DNA of 51,599 bases from Sphingopyxis sp. GW247-27LB. Lineage in GTDB: Bacteria > Pseudomonadota > Alphaproteobacteria > Sphingomonadales > Sphingomonadaceae. Position 1 is the first letter of the stretch. Every line of letters begins with the position of its first letter. This document shows positions 1 to 9,721 of the stretch, one piece after another. The position numbers and the translations under genes are program-made. The DNA lies in NCBI RefSeq assembly GCF_002277025.1, contig NZ_NIWD01000006.1:151737-203335 (forward strand), in the 5' to 3' direction. The notes beneath the pieces are model-generated. The model was given only the letters and a program-made list of their open reading frames with translations, was not told where the DNA came from and ran no database searches.

Positions 1-160
1 AAATATAATGCCAACAACCGCCGCAAACGCTGTTGCACAATTACCACAGCTATCGCCAAAATGTAACATTTCGCCGCCCACTCGTCGAAAAGGGGTGGTC
101 ATAGCGGACTCCGGGGCGGACTTTAGGTGCGGGCTCATTCGCAAAAACAGGGAGCTTAGC

Positions 161-2716
161 ATGCGAACCTCACATCCCCTCTCCATCCTCGCCATCACCA
201 CCGCGCTCGCCACCACCGGCTGGGCGGTGCCCGCCGCCGCGCAGGACGCCGGCGCGACCGCCGACGACGCCGACTCGCTGATCATCGTCACCGGCACCCG
301 CCGCACCGACCGCACCATCGCCGACAGCAGCGTGCCGATCGACGTCATCTCGGCGGATTCGCTCGCCAACAGCGGCACCACCGAAACCAACCGGCTGCTC
401 AATCAGCTCGTCCCCTCGTTCAACTTTCCGCAGCCGTCGCTGACCGACGGCACCGACGCGCTGCGCCCCGCAACGCTGCGCGGCCTCGCGCCCGACCAGG
501 TGCTCGTCCTCGTCAACGGCAAGCGCCGCCACCTCTCGTCGCTGCTCAACCTCAACGGTTCGGTCGGCCGCGGTTCGTCGGGTGTCGACATGAACACCAT
601 CCCGCCGATCGCGATCGAGCGGATCGAGGTGCTGCGCGACGGCGCCTCGTCGCAATATGGCTCCGACGCGATCGCCGGCGTGATCAACATCCAGCTCAAG
701 AAGAGCGTCGGCGGCCAGGCGCAGGTCACCTACGGCAAGTACATCACGACGATGGAGGATGTGAAGAACGTCGCCGGCGTCGCGCCGACCACCGGCGCTT
801 CGGACAATCCCGTCGTCACCCTCACCGACTCCGACCGCAAGCGCCGCGACGGCGGCACGCTGACCATGGCGACCAACATCGGCCTGCCGGTCGGCGACAG
901 CGGCTATCTGAACCTGACCGCCGAATATAAGGACCGCTCGCCGACCAACCGCTCGGGCGCCGACCTGCGCCGCAACTATGCCGCGGCGGGCGACCCGCGC
1001 GAGACGACCATCGACCGCTTCTGGCACCGCTTCGGCGACGGCGAGTCGAAGGACATGAACTTCTTCTACAACGCCGGCATGGATGTCGGTGGGTGGGAGC
1101 TTTACAGCTTCGGCAGCTACGGCGTGCGCGACGCCAATGCGGCGGGCTTCTATCGCCGCGCGCTCGACGCGCGCAACGCAGACTGGGACAATGGCGGCGC
1201 GCCGATCTACGAGGACGGCTACCTGCCCTTCATCACCAGCACCATCCGCGACATCGCGCTCGCCGGCGGCCTGCGTGGCGAGGCCGGCGGCTGGAACCTC
1301 GACCTGTCGGCGAGCTACGGCTCGAACCGCCTCGACTATGGCGTCGAGAACACGATCAACGTCTCGCTCGGCAGCGAGCACAGCCCGCGCAAGTTCGACG
1401 CGGGCGGGCTGCGCTATGGCCAGACCGCGGTGAATTTCGACGCCCAGCGCGACCTCGACCTCGGGCTCGGCGACACCTCGCTCGCGCTCGGCGCCGAATG
1501 GCGGAACGAGAATTACAAGATCGTCCCGGGCGAGGAGTCGAGCTATATCGCAGGCCCCTATTTCTACACCAACGGCGCTGGTCCCGGCTCGCAAGTGTTC
1601 GGCGGCTTCTCGCCGACCACGGCGGTCGACGCCTCGCGCGACAGCTTCGCGGGCTATGTCGAGCTCGACGCCGACCTCAGCGACATGTTCAACGTCCAGG
1701 TCGCCGGCCGCTACGAGCATTTCTCCGACTTCGGCGACACGGTGAACGGCAAGGTCGCGGCGCGCTTCGAACCCGTCGACGGCCTCGCGCTGCGCGGCTC
1801 GGTGTCGACCGGCTTCCGCGCCCCCGGCATGGCGCAGCAGTTCTTCTCGACCACCTCGACGGTCAATCTGACCGGGGTCGGGCTGGTCGAGGTCGGCACC
1901 TTCCCGGTCGGCTCGCCGATCGCGGTGGCGCTCGGCGCCCAGCCGCTCGAGCCCGAGAAATCGTTGAACTTCGGCGGCGGCGTCGTGTTCACCATGGTGC
2001 CTGGGCTCAACGTCACGGTCGATTACTACCGGATCAAGATCAAGGACCGCATCACGCTGACCGAGAATCTGCAGGGCGCCGACGTCCAGCAGATATTGGA
2101 GGACGCGGGCGTTCCGGGTTCGTCGGCGCGTTTCTTCATCAACGGCATCGACACGCGCACCCAGGGGCTCGACGTCGTCGCCAGCTATCGCCTGCCCGAC
2201 ATGGGCATCGGCAAGCTGACGCTGACCGCGGGCTACAACCTCAACGATACCAAGATCACCGACCGGCGGACCTTCAGCGGTTTCACCGCCGGACGCCTGT
2301 TCGCGCGTGCCGAAAGCCTGCGGCTGACCGACGGCCAGCCGTCGAACAAGCTCAACGTCGGGCTCGACTGGGAATCGGGTCCGGCCGGGCTGACGCTGCG
2401 CGGCAACCGCTACGGCTCGGTGTTCATTCCAGGGCCGAGCGGCGACATCGCGATCGCCAAGGGCGACGCGCCCGGCGACATCACGCTGTCGCCGAAATGG
2501 GTCGTCGATCTGGAAGCGCGCTTCCGTCCGGTCGAGGCGGTCCAGCTCGCGGTCGGCGCGAACAACCTGCTCGACGAATATCCCGACCGCATGCCCTACG
2601 GCGTCGTGGGCGGCTATGACTATGGGCTCAACAACGCCTATCTGCCCTATTCGTCCTTCTCGCCCTTCGGCTTCAGCGGCCGCTTCGTCTACGGGCGCGT
2701 GTCGGTCGATTTCTGA
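161..2716 (+). CDS. TonB-dependent outer-membrane receptor
   Basis: An 851-aa outer-membrane receptor that would import a siderophore, cofactor or glycan across the outer membrane using TonB energy. A Sec signal peptide spans residues 1-28 (cleavage after AAAQ). A TonB-box-like IIVTG follows at 41-45, then the plug domain with the canonical RIEVLRDGASSQYG and AGVINI motifs, then a long beta-barrel ending in the terminal Phe typical of outer-membrane proteins (SVDF). The ATG at 161 is chosen because the reading frame, although open from position 8, has a signal peptide only from here, and GGGAG lies 8-9 bases upstream. The substrate cannot be told: the only neighbour is an unrelated gene on the other strand. 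Positions 1-160 hold only its leader, including a small palindrome AAATG-TAA-CATTT at 59-71. Confidence 0.93.
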   Translation: MRTSHPLSILAITTALATTGWAVPAAAQDAGATADDADSLIIVTGTRRTDRTIADSSVPIDVISADSLANSGTTETNRLLNQLVPSFNFPQPSLTDGTDALRPATLRGLAPDQVLVLVNGKRRHLSSLLNLNGSVGRGSSGVDMNTIPPIAIERIEVLRDGASSQYGSDAIAGVINIQLKKSVGGQAQVTYGKYITTMEDVKNVAGVAPTTGASDNPVVTLTDSDRKRRDGGTLTMATNIGLPVGDSGYLNLTAEYKDRSPTNRSGADLRRNYAAAGDPRETTIDRFWHRFGDGESKDMNFFYNAGMDVGGWELYSFGSYGVRDANAAGFYRRALDARNADWDNGGAPIYEDGYLPFITSTIRDIALAGGLRGEAGGWNLDLSASYGSNRLDYGVENTINVSLGSEHSPRKFDAGGLRYGQTAVNFDAQRDLDLGLGDTSLALGAEWRNENYKIVPGEESSYIAGPYFYTNGAGPGSQVFGGFSPTTAVDASRDSFAGYVELDADLSDMFNVQVAGRYEHFSDFGDTVNGKVAARFEPVDGLALRGSVSTGFRAPGMAQQFFSTTSTVNLTGVGLVEVGTFPVGSPIAVALGAQPLEPEKSLNFGGGVVFTMVPGLNVTVDYYRIKIKDRITLTENLQGADVQQILEDAGVPGSSARFFINGIDTRTQGLDVVASYRLPDMGIGKLTLTAGYNLNDTKITDRRTFSGFTAGRLFARAESLRLTDGQPSNKLNVGLDWESGPAGLTLRGNRYGSVFIPGPSGDIAIAKGDAPGDITLSPKWVVDLEARFRPVEAVQLAVGANNLLDEYPDRMPYGVVGGYDYGLNNAYLPYSSFSPFGFSGRFVYGRVSVDF

Positions 2717-2750
2717 CGCGGCGAGGGCATGAAAACGGCGGGGCCGGGAG

Positions 2751-3104
2751 CTATGCTTCCGGCCTCGTCCATATCCAGCTTCCGGTCACCGCGGCGGCGA
2801 TCACCGGCGCCATCACCCACGGCCACGGCGAAAAGATCGCGGCGAGAATTATGCTGAGCGCGAAGGCGGCGGTCGCGGCGATCTTCCCCTTGCGGCTGAT
2901 CGCGCCCTTCTCGCGCCACGCGATGATATGATGGCCGAACTGCGGATGCGTCACCAGCCACGCCTCGAGCCGCGGCGACGAGCGCGCGAAGCAGAAGGCG
3001 GCGAGGATCACGAACGGCACCGTCGGCAGCAGCGGCAGGAACGCGCCGAGCGCGCCGAGCCCGAGCGACGCCCAACCACTGACGAGATAGAAATGCCGCT
3101 TCAT
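2751..3104 (-). CDS. DUF454 (YbaN-like) inner-membrane protein
   Basis: A 117-aa protein with the N-terminal glycine-rich hydrophobic segment and the LPLLPTVPF motif typical of the DUF454/YbaN family, followed by a small soluble stretch with FARSSPRLEAWL and two further hydrophobic segments (residues about 76-110). The length is normal for the family. The function of the family is not established, so none is assigned. It is a single gene tail to tail with the TonB receptor. Confidence 0.85.
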   Translation of the reverse strand: MKRHFYLVSGWASLGLGALGAFLPLLPTVPFVILAAFCFARSSPRLEAWLVTHPQFGHHIIAWREKGAISRKGKIAATAAFALSIILAAIFSPWPWVMAPVIAAAVTGSWIWTRPEA

Positions 3105-3153
3105 GCGGCAACGGGCTTAGCGGAAATCATGATCCGCGCCAGCAAGCAAATAT

Positions 3154-3231
3154 CGTCGCCCCTGCGAAGGCAGGGGCCGCTATCGGCGCAGTGCAAGGCT
3201 GCTGGCGGCCCCTGCCTTCGCAGGGGCGACG
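3154..3231. repeat. REP-like paired palindrome
   Basis: Two 27-base arms (3154-3180 and 3205-3231) are perfect reverse complements separated by 24 bases. Each arm is itself a hairpin (CCCCTG-CGAAGG-CAGGGG), so the element can fold as two small hairpins or one long cruciform. It lies 4 bases downstream of the dehydrogenase stop codon, where it may act as transcription terminator or mRNA 3' stabiliser. A related element with a different stem sequence is at 5271-5348. Confidence 0.85.
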
Positions 3232-3235
3232 TTCC

Positions 3236-4297
3236 CTACCCCCGCCCGATCCGCGCCTGCGCCATCCGGTCGGCCACCGCCGCGGCGGGCGTGCCGCTCG
3301 TCCTGCTCTCGGCCCAGATCTCGGCGAGACGGTCGGGGATCAGGCCGATCCGGCTCTCGACCTCTTCGCGGCTCCCCTGCCCCAGATATTCCAGCGCGAC
3401 GTTGATGATGCCGCCCGCGTTGATCACATAGTCGGGAGCATAGACGATGCCGCGGTCATGGATGCGCTGGCCGTCGGCCGCGGTCGCAAGCTGATTGTTC
3501 GCCCCGCCGGCGACGATCGGCACGCGCAGCCGCTCGATGCTCGCCTCGGTCAGGATCGCACCCAGCGCGTTGGGGCTCAGCACGTCGGCCTCGATCTCCA
3601 TGATCGCCGCCGAATCGGCAAGCTCGGCGCCGAGCTCGTCGGCGAGCGCCTTCGCCCGCGCGAGGTTGACGTCGGCGAGGGTCAGCGTCGCACCCTCGGC
3701 CGCGAGCCGCCGCGCGACCCCGCCGCCGACGCTGCCCACGCCCTGGATCGCGATCCGCACGCCCTTCGCGCTGTCGGTCTTCAAACCCTCGCGGATCGCC
3801 GCCTTGATGCCCAGATAGACTCCGAGCGCGGTCAGCGGGCCGGGGTCGCCGCCCGCTTCGCCGCTCGCCACCGGCAGGCCGCTGACATGGCTGGTGTGCT
3901 TCGCGATCTCGACCATGTCGGCGTCGGTGATCCCGACATCCTCGGCGGTCACATAGGCGCCGCCGAGCGACTCGACCGCGCGCCCGAACGCCGCGAGCAG
4001 TTCGGGGGTCTTCGCGCCGCCCCCATTCGCGCTGTCGTCGGCCAGGATCACGCCCTTGCCGCCGCCCATCGGCAGGCCCGCCATCGCATTCTTGTAGCTC
4101 ATCCCGCGCGACAGGCGCAGCGCGTCGGTGATCGCCGCCGCGCGCTGCGGATAATGCCAGTAACGCACGCCCCCCGCGCCGGGGCCGAGGTGGGTCGAAT
4201 GCACCGCGATCACCGCGGTCAGCCCGCTCGCCCGGTCGCGGAACATGTGGACATGCTCGTGATCGTCGAAATCGGCGAAATCCCAGACTGCGGACAT
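3236..4297 (-). CDS. Glu/Leu/Phe/Val dehydrogenase (leucine dehydrogenase-like)
   Basis: A 353-aa NAD-dependent amino-acid dehydrogenase that would reversibly deaminate a branched-chain or aromatic amino acid to the 2-oxo acid. The N-terminal ELFV dimerisation domain has the catalytic lysine in PMGGGKGVI. The C-terminal Rossmann domain shows GVGSVGGGVARRL. Length and motifs match bacterial leucine/phenylalanine dehydrogenases rather than the 420-450-aa glutamate dehydrogenases. The ATG at 4297 is chosen over an upstream TTG because GAAGGG precedes it at good spacing. An 18-bp palindrome 24 bases upstream suggests a dedicated regulator. The exact substrate is uncertain. Confidence 0.9.
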   Translation of the reverse strand: MSAVWDFADFDDHEHVHMFRDRASGLTAVIAVHSTHLGPGAGGVRYWHYPQRAAAITDALRLSRGMSYKNAMAGLPMGGGKGVILADDSANGGGAKTPELLAAFGRAVESLGGAYVTAEDVGITDADMVEIAKHTSHVSGLPVASGEAGGDPGPLTALGVYLGIKAAIREGLKTDSAKGVRIAIQGVGSVGGGVARRLAAEGATLTLADVNLARAKALADELGAELADSAAIMEIEADVLSPNALGAILTEASIERLRVPIVAGGANNQLATAADGQRIHDRGIVYAPDYVINAGGIINVALEYLGQGSREEVESRIGLIPDRLAEIWAESRTSGTPAAAVADRMAQARIGRG

Positions 4298-4320
4298 GGC
4301 TTGACCCTTCGCGTTCAAAA

Positions 4321-4338
4321 ATTACGTGATGACGTAAT
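4321..4338. promoter_or_regulatory. 18-bp palindrome, probable operator of the dehydrogenase gene
   Basis: ATTACGTGATGACGTAAT is a perfect inverted repeat (7 bp, 4-base spacer, 7 bp). It lies 24-41 bases upstream of the dehydrogenase start, in the position of a promoter operator, and is AT-richer than its surroundings. The half-site TTACGT resembles sites used by MerR-family regulators of branched-chain amino-acid degradation such as LiuR, but the spacing has not been matched, so the regulator is open. Confidence 0.6.
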
Positions 4339-4398
4339 AAAGCAACGCAGAGGCGGAGTCACGCCAAAGCTGCAAACACTCTCGTATGACGGGAGAAA

Positions 4399-4476
4399 TG
4401 GGGCGATCAACGGGGCTCGAACCCGCGACCTCCGGTACCACAAACCGGCGCTCTAACCAACTGAGCTATGATCGCC
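4399..4476 (-). tRNA. tRNA-His (GTG anticodon)
   Basis: A cloverleaf can be drawn on the minus strand: 7-bp acceptor stem, T8-A9, D arm with AGTTGGTTA loop, anticodon loop TTGTGGT (anticodon GTG, His), T arm with TTCGAGC loop, discriminator C73 and an encoded CCA (4399-4401). The base before the acceptor stem is G, so the histidine-specific G-1:C73 pair is encoded. Some alphaproteobacteria have lost this pair, but it is kept here. Confidence 0.97.
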
Positions 4477-4578
4477 ACACGCCGGGCGGACAGGCCGCCG
4501 ACAGCGCGCGGCGATAGGCGCACATCGCCCTGTTCGTCAAGCATTGTTCGCCCGCGCTTCCCTGCTAAAAAGCGCGCC

Positions 4579-5259
4579 ATGGCCGGGAATGAACATGTCG
4601 ACATGGCGACATCGGGCGCCGATCGCACCGCGGGACGACTCGCCGCCGTCCCGGGCATCCGCCGCGCCCCGACGCCGAAGCTCGAACAGTTCATGCTCGC
4701 GCGCTTCCTCGACGCCGAAACCTGTGCCGCATTGATCGCGCAGATCGACCGCGACGTCCGGCCGTCGACGATCGCCGATCCCAATGGCGACGAGGCGTTC
4801 CGCACCAGCACGACCTGCGACCTCGACCACCGCGACCCGCTCGTCCGCGCGGTCAATGCGAAGCTCCACGAGTTGACCGGCATCCCGATCGAATATGGCG
4901 AGCCGATGCAGGGCCAGCGCTACGACGTCGGGCAGGAGTTCAAGGCGCACACCGACTATTTCGATCCGCACGGCGCCGACTGGGACACCTATTGCGCGGT
5001 GCCGGGCCAGCGGAGCTGGACGCTGATGGTCTATCTGAACCAGCCCGCCGCCGGCGGCGCGACGCGCTTCCTCGCGACGGGCAAGATGCACCAGCCCGAA
5101 ACCGGCAAGCTGCTCGCCTGGAACAATGTCGGCGCGGACGGCGAACCCAACGCCGACACGCTCCACCACGGGATGAAGGTGCGCAAGGGGCGCAAATATA
5201 TCATCACCAAATGGTTCCGCGAACGGCCGTGGCCGTGGGCGGAGGGGGAATTGGGATGA
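4579..5259 (+). CDS. 2OG-Fe(II) oxygenase, prolyl 4-hydroxylase-like
   Basis: A 226-aa protein with the prolyl 4-hydroxylase alpha-subunit fold. The iron triad is visible as HTD (in FKAHTDYFD) and a distal His in TLHHGMKV, and the 2-oxoglutarate-binding Lys/Arg is in RKGRKYIITKWF. The YLN and GGATRF motifs between them are typical of bacterial members. It would hydroxylate a protein or small-molecule side chain using 2-oxoglutarate and O2; the substrate is unknown. The frame is open from 4468 but that overlaps tRNA-His, so ATG 4579 is taken (ATG 4603 is an alternative). It is followed by a paired palindrome and converges on the SIMPL gene. Confidence 0.85.
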   Translation: MAGNEHVDMATSGADRTAGRLAAVPGIRRAPTPKLEQFMLARFLDAETCAALIAQIDRDVRPSTIADPNGDEAFRTSTTCDLDHRDPLVRAVNAKLHELTGIPIEYGEPMQGQRYDVGQEFKAHTDYFDPHGADWDTYCAVPGQRSWTLMVYLNQPAAGGATRFLATGKMHQPETGKLLAWNNVGADGEPNADTLHHGMKVRKGRKYIITKWFRERPWPWAEGELG

Positions 5260-5270
5260 ACCCTGTAGAT

Positions 5271-5348
5271 CGTCACCCCGGCGAAGGCCGGGGTCTCGAC
5301 CTGGCGTCATAACGCGGCGGCGAGATCCCGGCCTTCGCCGGGATGACG
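5271..5348. repeat. REP-like paired palindrome with compensatory changes
   Basis: Two 28-base arms (5271-5298 and 5321-5348) are reverse complements except for two positions. Each arm folds alone into a hairpin around GGCGAAGGCC or its complement, and the two differences between arms fall on partners of one base pair (C-G in one arm, T-A in the other), so both hairpins remain fully paired. It sits between the convergent oxygenase and SIMPL genes, where it could terminate both. Confidence 0.85.
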
Positions 5349-5358
5349 AGGTTCGTGC

Positions 5359-6105
5359 TTACCGCACCAGCCGATACTGAAAGCTCAGCGTCAGCGTGTT
5401 GCCGACCTGTCCCGGCTCGACCGGCGTCGATTTCCCGGCCGCGTCCATCGCCTGCATCCGGACCATCGGCATCGGCGGCTGCGGCCCGCCGAAGCTGCCC
5501 TCGCCGATCGACACCAGCTCGGCGCCGCGGAAGCCCGCGAGCTTCGCATAGTCCTGCGCCTTCGCCTCGGCCGCCTTGATCGCCGCGCCGCGTGCGCCGA
5601 CCAGCATCGCATCGGCGTCCTTCATGCCGAACCACGGCCCGTCGACATTGGTCCCGCCCGCCGCAACCAGCGCGTCGAGCAGCGGCCCGATGTCGGCGAT
5701 ATTGCCCGTCGTCGCGCGCACGCTGTTCGACACCTGATAGCCCAGGAAGCGCGGCGGCTGGCCGTCGCCACGGTTGTTATAGTCGTACTGCGGCGACAGG
5801 TTGATGCCGCTCGTCTGGATATCCTCGGCCTTGATGCCCTTCGCCTTGGCGGCCGCGATCAGCTTGTCCATCGCCGCGGCATTGGCCTGCATCGCCGCCA
5901 CCGCGGTCGGCGCGGTCGTGGTCACCCCGGCGCCGACGGTCGCCTGGTCGGGACGCGCGCGCACCTCCTCGTTGACCGTGAAGCTCAGGATCGGGCCCTG
6001 CTGCGTCGCTGTCGTCACCGTCGTTCCTCCTTGCTGCGCAAGCGCGGGCGTCGCGGCCAGCAGCGCCAGCCCGCCAGCCATAGCGGTGAACATGGACTTC
6101 GTCAT
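5359..6105 (-). CDS. SIMPL (DUF541) domain periplasmic protein
   Basis: A 248-aa exported protein. Residues 1-24 form a Sec signal peptide (cleavage after PALAQ). The remainder is a SIMPL/DUF541 domain: the opening strand LSFTVNEEVRARPDQATVGAGV, the repeated AMDKLIAAAKAKGI helix, EDIQTSGINLSPQYDY, and the C-terminal strand TLSFQYRLV. Proteins of this family are periplasmic or outer-membrane associated; BP26 of Brucella forms channel-like oligomers, but the function is generally unknown. ATG 6105 is chosen because AGGAGA precedes it and the signal peptide starts there. Confidence 0.9.
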   Translation of the reverse strand: MTKSMFTAMAGGLALLAATPALAQQGGTTVTTATQQGPILSFTVNEEVRARPDQATVGAGVTTTAPTAVAAMQANAAAMDKLIAAAKAKGIKAEDIQTSGINLSPQYDYNNRGDGQPPRFLGYQVSNSVRATTGNIADIGPLLDALVAAGGTNVDGPWFGMKDADAMLVGARGAAIKAAEAKAQDYAKLAGFRGAELVSIGEGSFGGPQPPMPMVRMQAMDAAGKSTPVEPGQVGNTLTLSFQYRLVR

Positions 6106-6239
6106 TTCAATCTCCTGTGCGCCGGACTTCGGGTCCGTGATGATCTCCACCCCGTAACGCTGACGGAGCGGAGCCGTTCCGCCCTTTGCCGCGACGGCGC
6201 TTGCATGATGCTGAACGCGCCAGTAGCGAGCCGTTCATC

Positions 6240-8021
<1,782 letters not shown>

Positions 8022-8079
8022 TTTGGAACGACTCTTGGCAAGGTGGCGGTGGTCGGGCAAACTCCCGCAAGGGGGAAAC

Positions 8080-8577
8080 ATGACAGACGAACCGATGCCG
8101 TCCGAATTGCGAGGCACTAAAGGCTGGCTAGCATTCCTGATCTTCACGCTCGGTATCGTGTCACCGATTCGAACGATCATGCAGACGGGCCAGAACATCG
8201 AGTTGGTTCAGACTGCCTCGTCTGCGCTCGGTCCCAATACAGAAACCTATATTACTATCAGTTGGATCCTCACTGTCGCTATCATCGTCGCTTGCCTTTA
8301 CCTCGCTTGCATATTGACGATGATCCATCGCTGGTCGACCGTGAGAATAGCAATTGTCGGTTTTTGGTCACTTGCCTTACTGCCCACCGGCCTAGACTTG
8401 TTGGCTGCGGCCATATTGTTTCCGTCTCTCGCGGGCAGCGTATTTCCAGACGTACTGATCGACGTGGGCAAATCGTCGATCTGGGCAACGATCTGGACCG
8501 CTTACCTTCTGCGGTCGAAGCGCGTCGCAAACACATATATCAGGAATGCGTCGGAAACGGTCCGTATCTTCGGCTAG
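8080..8577 (+). CDS. DUF2569-family membrane protein
   Basis: A 165-aa protein with four hydrophobic segments (about residues 15-33, 62-85, 95-118, 128-146). The N-terminal signature, GTKGWLAFLIFTLGIVSPIR, is that of the DUF2569 family, whose function is unknown. ATG 8080 has a strong AAGGGGGA ribosome site. Base composition is clearly lower in GC than in either neighbour and codon use is less biased, suggesting relatively recent acquisition. It ends one base before the convergent DUF6456 gene. Confidence 0.8.
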   Translation: MTDEPMPSELRGTKGWLAFLIFTLGIVSPIRTIMQTGQNIELVQTASSALGPNTETYITISWILTVAIIVACLYLACILTMIHRWSTVRIAIVGFWSLALLPTGLDLLAAAILFPSLAGSVFPDVLIDVGKSSIWATIWTAYLLRSKRVANTYIRNASETVRIFG

Positions 8578-8578
8578 C

Positions 8579-9061
8579 TCACCCCGTCCCGTAAAACCGC
8601 GCCAGCCGGTCGAGCGCCAGCCCCAGCACTAGCTTGCCCGACCGCGCCGGCCAGCCGAGCCCCTTCTCCGCGCCGCCGATCCCCTCGCCCGCGCAGATCA
8701 CCCGCCAGCAGATATCGGCGAGCCCCGGCCCCGCCGCGTCGAGCGCCGCGTGAAAGCGCCGGTGCGCGTCGATCCGCGCCAGCGACGCGTCGGAAGCGCG
8801 CGCACCGCCGCGGTTCTTCGCGGGCGGCGCCGCGTCCCAGCGCATCGTCACCCGCGCCGCCAGCCCCCCGCGCTCGTAATCGGCGCGCAGCCGCTCGCCC
8901 GCGCCGAACTGCGCCGCGCTCAGATGCCCGCGCGCCGCGAGCCACGCGATCGGGCTTTCGGCGACGTTGACCGTCACATGCCGCATCACCTGCGGCCCCC
9001 GCTTGCCCGGATCGAGCCGGTCGTCGGGATGGATACGGGTTTCGAGGCGGCGTGCGGTCAT
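8579..9061 (-). CDS. DUF6456 domain protein
   Basis: A 160-aa protein. The segment ESPIAWLAARGHLSAAQF followed by AGERLRADYERG, and the C-terminal GWPARSGKLVLGLALDRLARFYG, are the conserved blocks of DUF6456, a helical alphaproteobacterial domain sometimes joined to DNA-binding modules. The ATG at 9061 is preceded by AAGGAGAA. It is divergent from the XRE regulator at 9147 and shares its intergenic region, so the two may be co-regulated. No biochemical role is known. Confidence 0.8.
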   Translation of the reverse strand: MTARRLETRIHPDDRLDPGKRGPQVMRHVTVNVAESPIAWLAARGHLSAAQFGAGERLRADYERGGLAARVTMRWDAAPPAKNRGGARASDASLARIDAHRRFHAALDAAGPGLADICWRVICAGEGIGGAEKGLGWPARSGKLVLGLALDRLARFYGTG

Positions 9062-9119
9062 GCGATTCTCCTTTGTGGGACAACCCGCTTGACATTGGAT
9101 CATAATGTAGGAAAGAAGA

Positions 9120-9132
9120 AACCAAATTGGTT
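9120..9132. promoter_or_regulatory. Palindrome at the XRE regulator start, candidate operator
   Basis: AACCAA-A-TTGGTT is a perfect 13-base inverted repeat 15 bases before the start codon of the XRE-family gene and within the 85-base divergent intergenic region. The position is typical of an autoregulatory operator for a CI-like repressor. A TTGACA-like hexamer lies at 9089-9094. Confidence 0.5.
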
Positions 9133-9146
9133 ATGTGAGAAAAGCG

Positions 9147-9707
9147 ATGATCAACAGCATCCGTGCCGTCCGCCGCGCCAAGGGCCTGACGCTGGAGGAG
9201 GTCGCGCTCCGCTGCGACCCGCCGACCACCGCGCAGACGATCGGCCGCCTCGAAACGGGCACCCGCACCCTGTCGCTCGGCTGGATGAATCGCATCGCCA
9301 AGGCGCTCGGGGTCGACGCCGCCGAGCTCGTCCAGCTCCCGCAGGATACTCAGCTCAGCATCACCGCGCTGCTCGGCGCCGATGGCGCCACCGCGCCGAC
9401 GCGCATCGAACAGGCGCTGACCGCGCGCCCGACCGAGGACATGATCGCGGTGCGCGTCACCTCGTCGATCGGCGACTATCGCGCCGGCGACGAAATCTGG
9501 TGTCGCCGGATCGAGGGCGACTGGACGAGCGCGCTCAACCGCGACCTCCTCGTCCCCCGCCCCGCCGGCCGCTTCGTCTTCGCGCGGCTGCTCAACGTCG
9601 ACGGCGAAAAGCTCCACTTGCTCCCGCCCGGTACCGGCCAGCGGCAACAGGTGGTCAGCAATCCGCCCTGGGCTGCGGTTGCGGTGCGGCTGATCCGGAC
9701 GCTTTAG
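9147..9707 (+). CDS. XRE-family regulator with degenerate S24-like C-terminal domain
   Basis: A 186-aa protein. Residues 1-65 are a helix-turn-helix of the XRE/Cro type (AVRRAKGLTLEEVA, recognition region TAQTIGRLETG, then IAKALGV). The C-terminal half resembles the LexA/CI S24 fold: a VTSSIGDYRAGDEIW block, RDLLVPR, and a FVFARLL strand where the catalytic Lys of active peptidases would sit. Here that Lys appears to be Ala, so self-cleavage is unlikely. It is divergent from the DUF6456 gene and 14 bases upstream of the glycosyltransferase gene, probably co-transcribed with it. ATG 9147 is preferred to a GTG at 9135. The S24 assignment is an inference from pattern. Confidence 0.8.
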   Translation: MINSIRAVRRAKGLTLEEVALRCDPPTTAQTIGRLETGTRTLSLGWMNRIAKALGVDAAELVQLPQDTQLSITALLGADGATAPTRIEQALTARPTEDMIAVRVTSSIGDYRAGDEIWCRRIEGDWTSALNRDLLVPRPAGRFVFARLLNVDGEKLHLLPPGTGQRQQVVSNPPWAAVAVRLIRTL

Positions 9708-9721
9708 GGCCACTGCCCGAC

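Noticed and set aside
59..71. Palindrome AAATG-TAA-CATTT before the TonB receptor as Fur-type operator
   Set aside because: It is short and does not match a Fur or other known consensus, so it is mentioned only with the gene.
4399..4476. tRNA-His lacking the extra G-1
   Set aside because: A first fold shifted by one base suggested T at -1 and C73 without CCA. The correct fold (T8-A9, 7-bp stem) shows an encoded G-1:C73 pair and an encoded CCA.
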